54,390 bases of DNA from an uncultured Clostridia bacterium (lineage in GTDB: Bacteria > Bacillota > Clostridia > UBA1381). The stretch spans positions 1 through 54,390 of the forward strand of contig CALXWJ010000066.1 of assembly GCA_944392335.1 (NCBI GenBank). The letters run 5' to 3'. Made by a program: the position numbers and the translations under genes. The notes beneath the pieces were generated by a model. That model saw nothing but the letters and a program-made list of their open reading frames with translations. It was not told the origin of the DNA and did not search any database. Positions 52,208 to 54,390 of the stretch are shown one piece after another (the first letter of the stretch is position 1; every line of letters begins with the position of its first letter).

Positions 52208-53320
52208 ATGGCAGATTTACAGTTAAAAGGAATTTATAAAAGATATGCAGGGAATGTAACGGCTGTCAGTGATTTTACACTTGATATAGAGGATAAAGAA
52301 TTTATTATCTTGGTAGGACCTTCCGGCTGCGGTAAGTCAACAACATTGAGAATGATCGCAGGTCTGGAAGAAATCAGTGAAGGTGAATTATATATCGGCG
52401 GACAATTGATGAATGACGTTGCCCCTAAAGACAGAGATATTGCAATGGTTTTCCAAAACTATGCATTATATCCGCATATGACTGTTTATGAAAACATGGC
52501 TTTTGGTCTTAAATTGAGAAAAACACCGAAAGATGAGATCAACAAACGTGTTCATGAAGCCGCTAAAATTCTTGATATCGAACATCTTCTCGACAGAAAG
52601 CCAAAGGCTTTGTCAGGCGGACAAAGACAGCGTGTTGCTTTAGGTCGTGCCATTGTTCGTAATCCTAAGGTATTCCTTATGGATGAGCCTTTGTCAAATC
52701 TCGATGCAAAGCTGAGAGTTGCAATGAGAACCGAGATCAACAAATTACATAAAAGGCTTCAAACAACCTTTATTTACGTTACCCATGACCAAACAGAAGC
52801 TATGACAATGGGTACAAGGATCGTTGTTATGAAGGATGGTATCATTCAACAGGTCGATACTCCGACAAACCTCTATACAAAACCGTGCAATATGTTTGTC
52901 GCCGGATTTATCGGAAGCCCTCAAATGAACTTTATCGATGCAAAACTCGTAAAGAGAGGCGACGGTACATACCTTGAATTTAACGGAGAAGATATAAAGC
53001 TTCCCGAAGGAAAAGCTTCAAAACCTGAATTACAAAATTATATCGGAAAAGACGTTATTTTGGGTATCAGACCTGAAGATATCCACGATGATGAAGCATA
53101 TATTTCAAGCTGCCCGAATGATGTTGTTAAAGCAAAGGTTGACGTAACCGAAATGATGGGCGCTGAAACATATTTATACCTGACAATCGCAGGCAAACCG
53201 TTTATTGCAAGAGTCAATCAGCGTTCGACAGCTAAACTCGGTGATTCTATTGATGTAGTATTTGATACAAATAAACTCCATTTATTCGATAAAGAAACAG
53301 AGCTCACAATTATCAACTGA
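52208..53320 (+). CDS. MsmX/UgpC-type sugar ABC importer ATPase
   Basis: The 370-aa ATPase has Walker A GPSGCGKST (~37), Q-loop VFQNYALYPHM, signature LSGGQRQRVALGRAIV, Walker B VFLMDEPLSNLDAK, and a C-terminal MOBE/regulatory domain (KDVILGIRPEDIHDD, VTEMMGAETYLYL). Stand-alone MsmX-type ATPases energise several carbohydrate importers, and no permease is adjacent here, consistent with a shared ATPase. It has a strong RBS (AGAGGAG) and a terminator. Confidence 0.94.
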   Translation: MADLQLKGIYKRYAGNVTAVSDFTLDIEDKEFIILVGPSGCGKSTTLRMIAGLEEISEGELYIGGQLMNDVAPKDRDIAMVFQNYALYPHMTVYENMAFGLKLRKTPKDEINKRVHEAAKILDIEHLLDRKPKALSGGQRQRVALGRAIVRNPKVFLMDEPLSNLDAKLRVAMRTEINKLHKRLQTTFIYVTHDQTEAMTMGTRIVVMKDGIIQQVDTPTNLYTKPCNMFVAGFIGSPQMNFIDAKLVKRGDGTYLEFNGEDIKLPEGKASKPELQNYIGKDVILGIRPEDIHDDEAYISSCPNDVVKAKVDVTEMMGAETYLYLTIAGKPFIARVNQRSTAKLGDSIDVVFDTNKLHLFDKETELTIIN

Positions 53321-53335
53321 AATTAAATATTAAAA

Positions 53336-53360
53336 ATGCATCTTAACAGATGCATTTTTT
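53336..53360 (+). terminator. Terminator of the MsmX-type gene
   Basis: ATGCATCT and AGATGCAT surround TAAC and are followed by a TTTTTT tract. It lies about 15 bp past the stop. Confidence 0.88.
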
Positions 53361-53559
53361 ATTACCTGACAGGATATCTTACTTTCAATCACAAATATAC
53401 GTGTCATTCAGATGAAGACACAGAAAATAACTTCATAGATAAAACCACGCTTATATTTTAGTTTTATTGACATGTTGTTATTTTATATCAGTGACAATCA
53501 ATACTTATAAATGACTAGACATTTTCTAAAAAAAATTATTACACAAAGGAGACGCCATT

Positions 53560-54246
53560 ATGTGGAACGGTAAAAACAAGGCGATCACGCTAAGCTATGA
53601 CGATGGTGTGATGCAAGATAAAAAGTTGGTAAAAATTTTAGACAGCTACGGTATCAGAGCAACATTTAACATCAATTCGGGGATGTTATATAACGAGTGT
53701 GTGTGGGTAAATAAAAATGTTACGATAGTTCGCATGACTGCCGAAGAATTAGTTGATAATCTGAGCGGTCATGAAATAGCCATCCACGGTCTTACCCATA
53801 CCGATCTGCGTAATGATGATTACAATCAAACAGAAAGACAAATTATCGGCGACAGGGCAAATCTTGAAAGAATTTTTAACCGCAAAATATACGGAATGGC
53901 TTATCCGGGAGGATTTTGTTCGGAAAATGCCAGAAAGGTCTGTGAAAAATTCAAAATTAAATATGCCCGCCTTGCGGGAGAAAGCAAGAGCTTTGACATA
54001 CCTTCCGACCTTTTAAATTTCAACGGTACGGTAAAACACAATTCACCTGATTTTCTTACTCTGACAAAAAAATTTCTCGATATTGAAACAGATAAGCCCG
54101 CTATGCTTTATGTATGGGGACATAGCTATGAATTTGACATTGACAACAACTGGAATGTTATAGAGGAATTCTGTAAAATGGTAAGCGGCAATAAAAATAT
54201 ATTCTTCGGTACTAATCACGAAGTTCTGTCGCCATTTTACAAATAA
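53560..54246 (+). CDS. Polysaccharide deacetylase (CE4-like) protein
   Basis: The 228-aa protein carries CE4 NodB-type motifs: TLSYDDGVMQDKKLV (motif 1, the Asp pair), IAIHGLTHTDL (motif 2, the His-x3-His metal site) and GMAYPGGF (motif 3). There is no signal peptide, so it may be cytoplasmic or act on short sugars. Cytoplasmic homologues of this length occur near carbohydrate-use genes. The RBS is AAAGGAG. It ends ~20 bp before the IS end at the right edge. Confidence 0.85.
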   Translation: MWNGKNKAITLSYDDGVMQDKKLVKILDSYGIRATFNINSGMLYNECVWVNKNVTIVRMTAEELVDNLSGHEIAIHGLTHTDLRNDDYNQTERQIIGDRANLERIFNRKIYGMAYPGGFCSENARKVCEKFKIKYARLAGESKSFDIPSDLLNFNGTVKHNSPDFLTLTKKFLDIETDKPAMLYVWGHSYEFDIDNNWNVIEEFCKMVSGNKNIFFGTNHEVLSPFYK

Positions 54247-54265
54247 TAAAATACCTATTTAAAAA

Positions 54266-54390
54266 GGCTCTTTGTCAATAGTTGGGGTAAAATAATTAAA
54301 ATGAAATTTTGCGGCAAGCAGTTGTCATCAGGCAGCTGCTTGTTCATTTGTTGCTTTTTGATGAGAAAACATATGTAAAATACGATTTCT
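54266..54390 (+). mobile_element. Insertion-sequence end fragment (right contig edge)
   Basis: GGCTCTTTGTCAATAG at 54266 begins the same element end found in reverse at 1-123, with its interior running off the right edge. A hairpin (GCAAGCAGTTG with CAGCTGCTTGT) lies ~60 bases inside. The two ends are near-identical in inverted orientation, so the contig is bounded by two copies of one repeat. Confidence 0.7.

Noticed and set aside
1..54390. CRISPR array
   Set aside because: No regularly spaced identical repeats were found; the 31-bp-spaced motifs at 11310-11381 are too short and divergent.

Overview
The window looks like chromosome from an anaerobic, low-GC, spore-forming member of the Clostridia. 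The evidence is A+T-rich intergenic DNA, textbook sigma-A promoters, strong AGGAGG-type ribosome binding sites, SpoVAD/SpoVAE, S-layer-homology (SLH) proteins, NlpC/P60 and Amidase_3 wall hydrolases, a dockerin protein, and a rhamnose isomerase beside a GH28-like beta-helix protein. A pectin-using gut bacterium of the Monoglobus type would fit, but that is inference. Both window ends lie inside the same ~124-bp insertion-sequence end in inverted orientation, so this is probably a whole contig that stopped at a repeated element. A decayed third copy lies at 9002.

Layout. 1-2.1 kb (minus): an operon for a dockerin protein, a possible cohesin-like secreted protein and a 51-aa peptide. 2.9-8.8 kb: DUF4830, DUF378, an SH3-NlpC/P60 hydrolase, an HD protein, Nth, HIT, RpsU and YqeY, then tRNA-Thr(CGT); a promoter-hairpin unit at 4.04-4.2 kb may encode a small RNA. 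9.2-10.9 kb (minus): GGGtGRT protein and a NifU-like scaffold. 11.1-23.05 kb (plus): a compact, intact phage head-tail-lysis cluster (terminase to endolysin). It has no integrase, repressor or replication gene, and is preceded by a ~270-bp array of GTTRYGCAA-like motifs around one promoter. 23.25-30.8 kb (minus): AlkD-like protein, then a MacAB-like exporter operon ending in an SLH protein. 31.1-33.7 kb (plus): an SLH/Ig-like protein, SpoVAD and SpoVAE. 34-38.6 kb: AraC regulator, RhaA and the GH28-like protein, a rhamnose/rhamnogalacturonan locus. 38.9-41.7 kb: BlaI with twin operators, a BlaR1-like sensor broken by two frameshifts at A-runs, and a further remnant. 41.8-51.8 kb (minus): FolC, a TPR protein, RsgA, Rpe, ThiN, a lipoprotein amidase, ProA/ProB, a membrane protein and a REP-associated-transposase-like protein that has lost part of its HUH motif. 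52.2-54.2 kb: an MsmX-type sugar-importer ATPase and a polysaccharide deacetylase.

The most unusual parts are the phage-derived cluster with its operator-like array and non-AUG starts, the dockerin/cohesin-like/small-peptide operon, the candidate small RNA near 4.1 kb, and the SLH-linked MacAB-like exporter. All functional statements come from reading the sequence; no database search was run.
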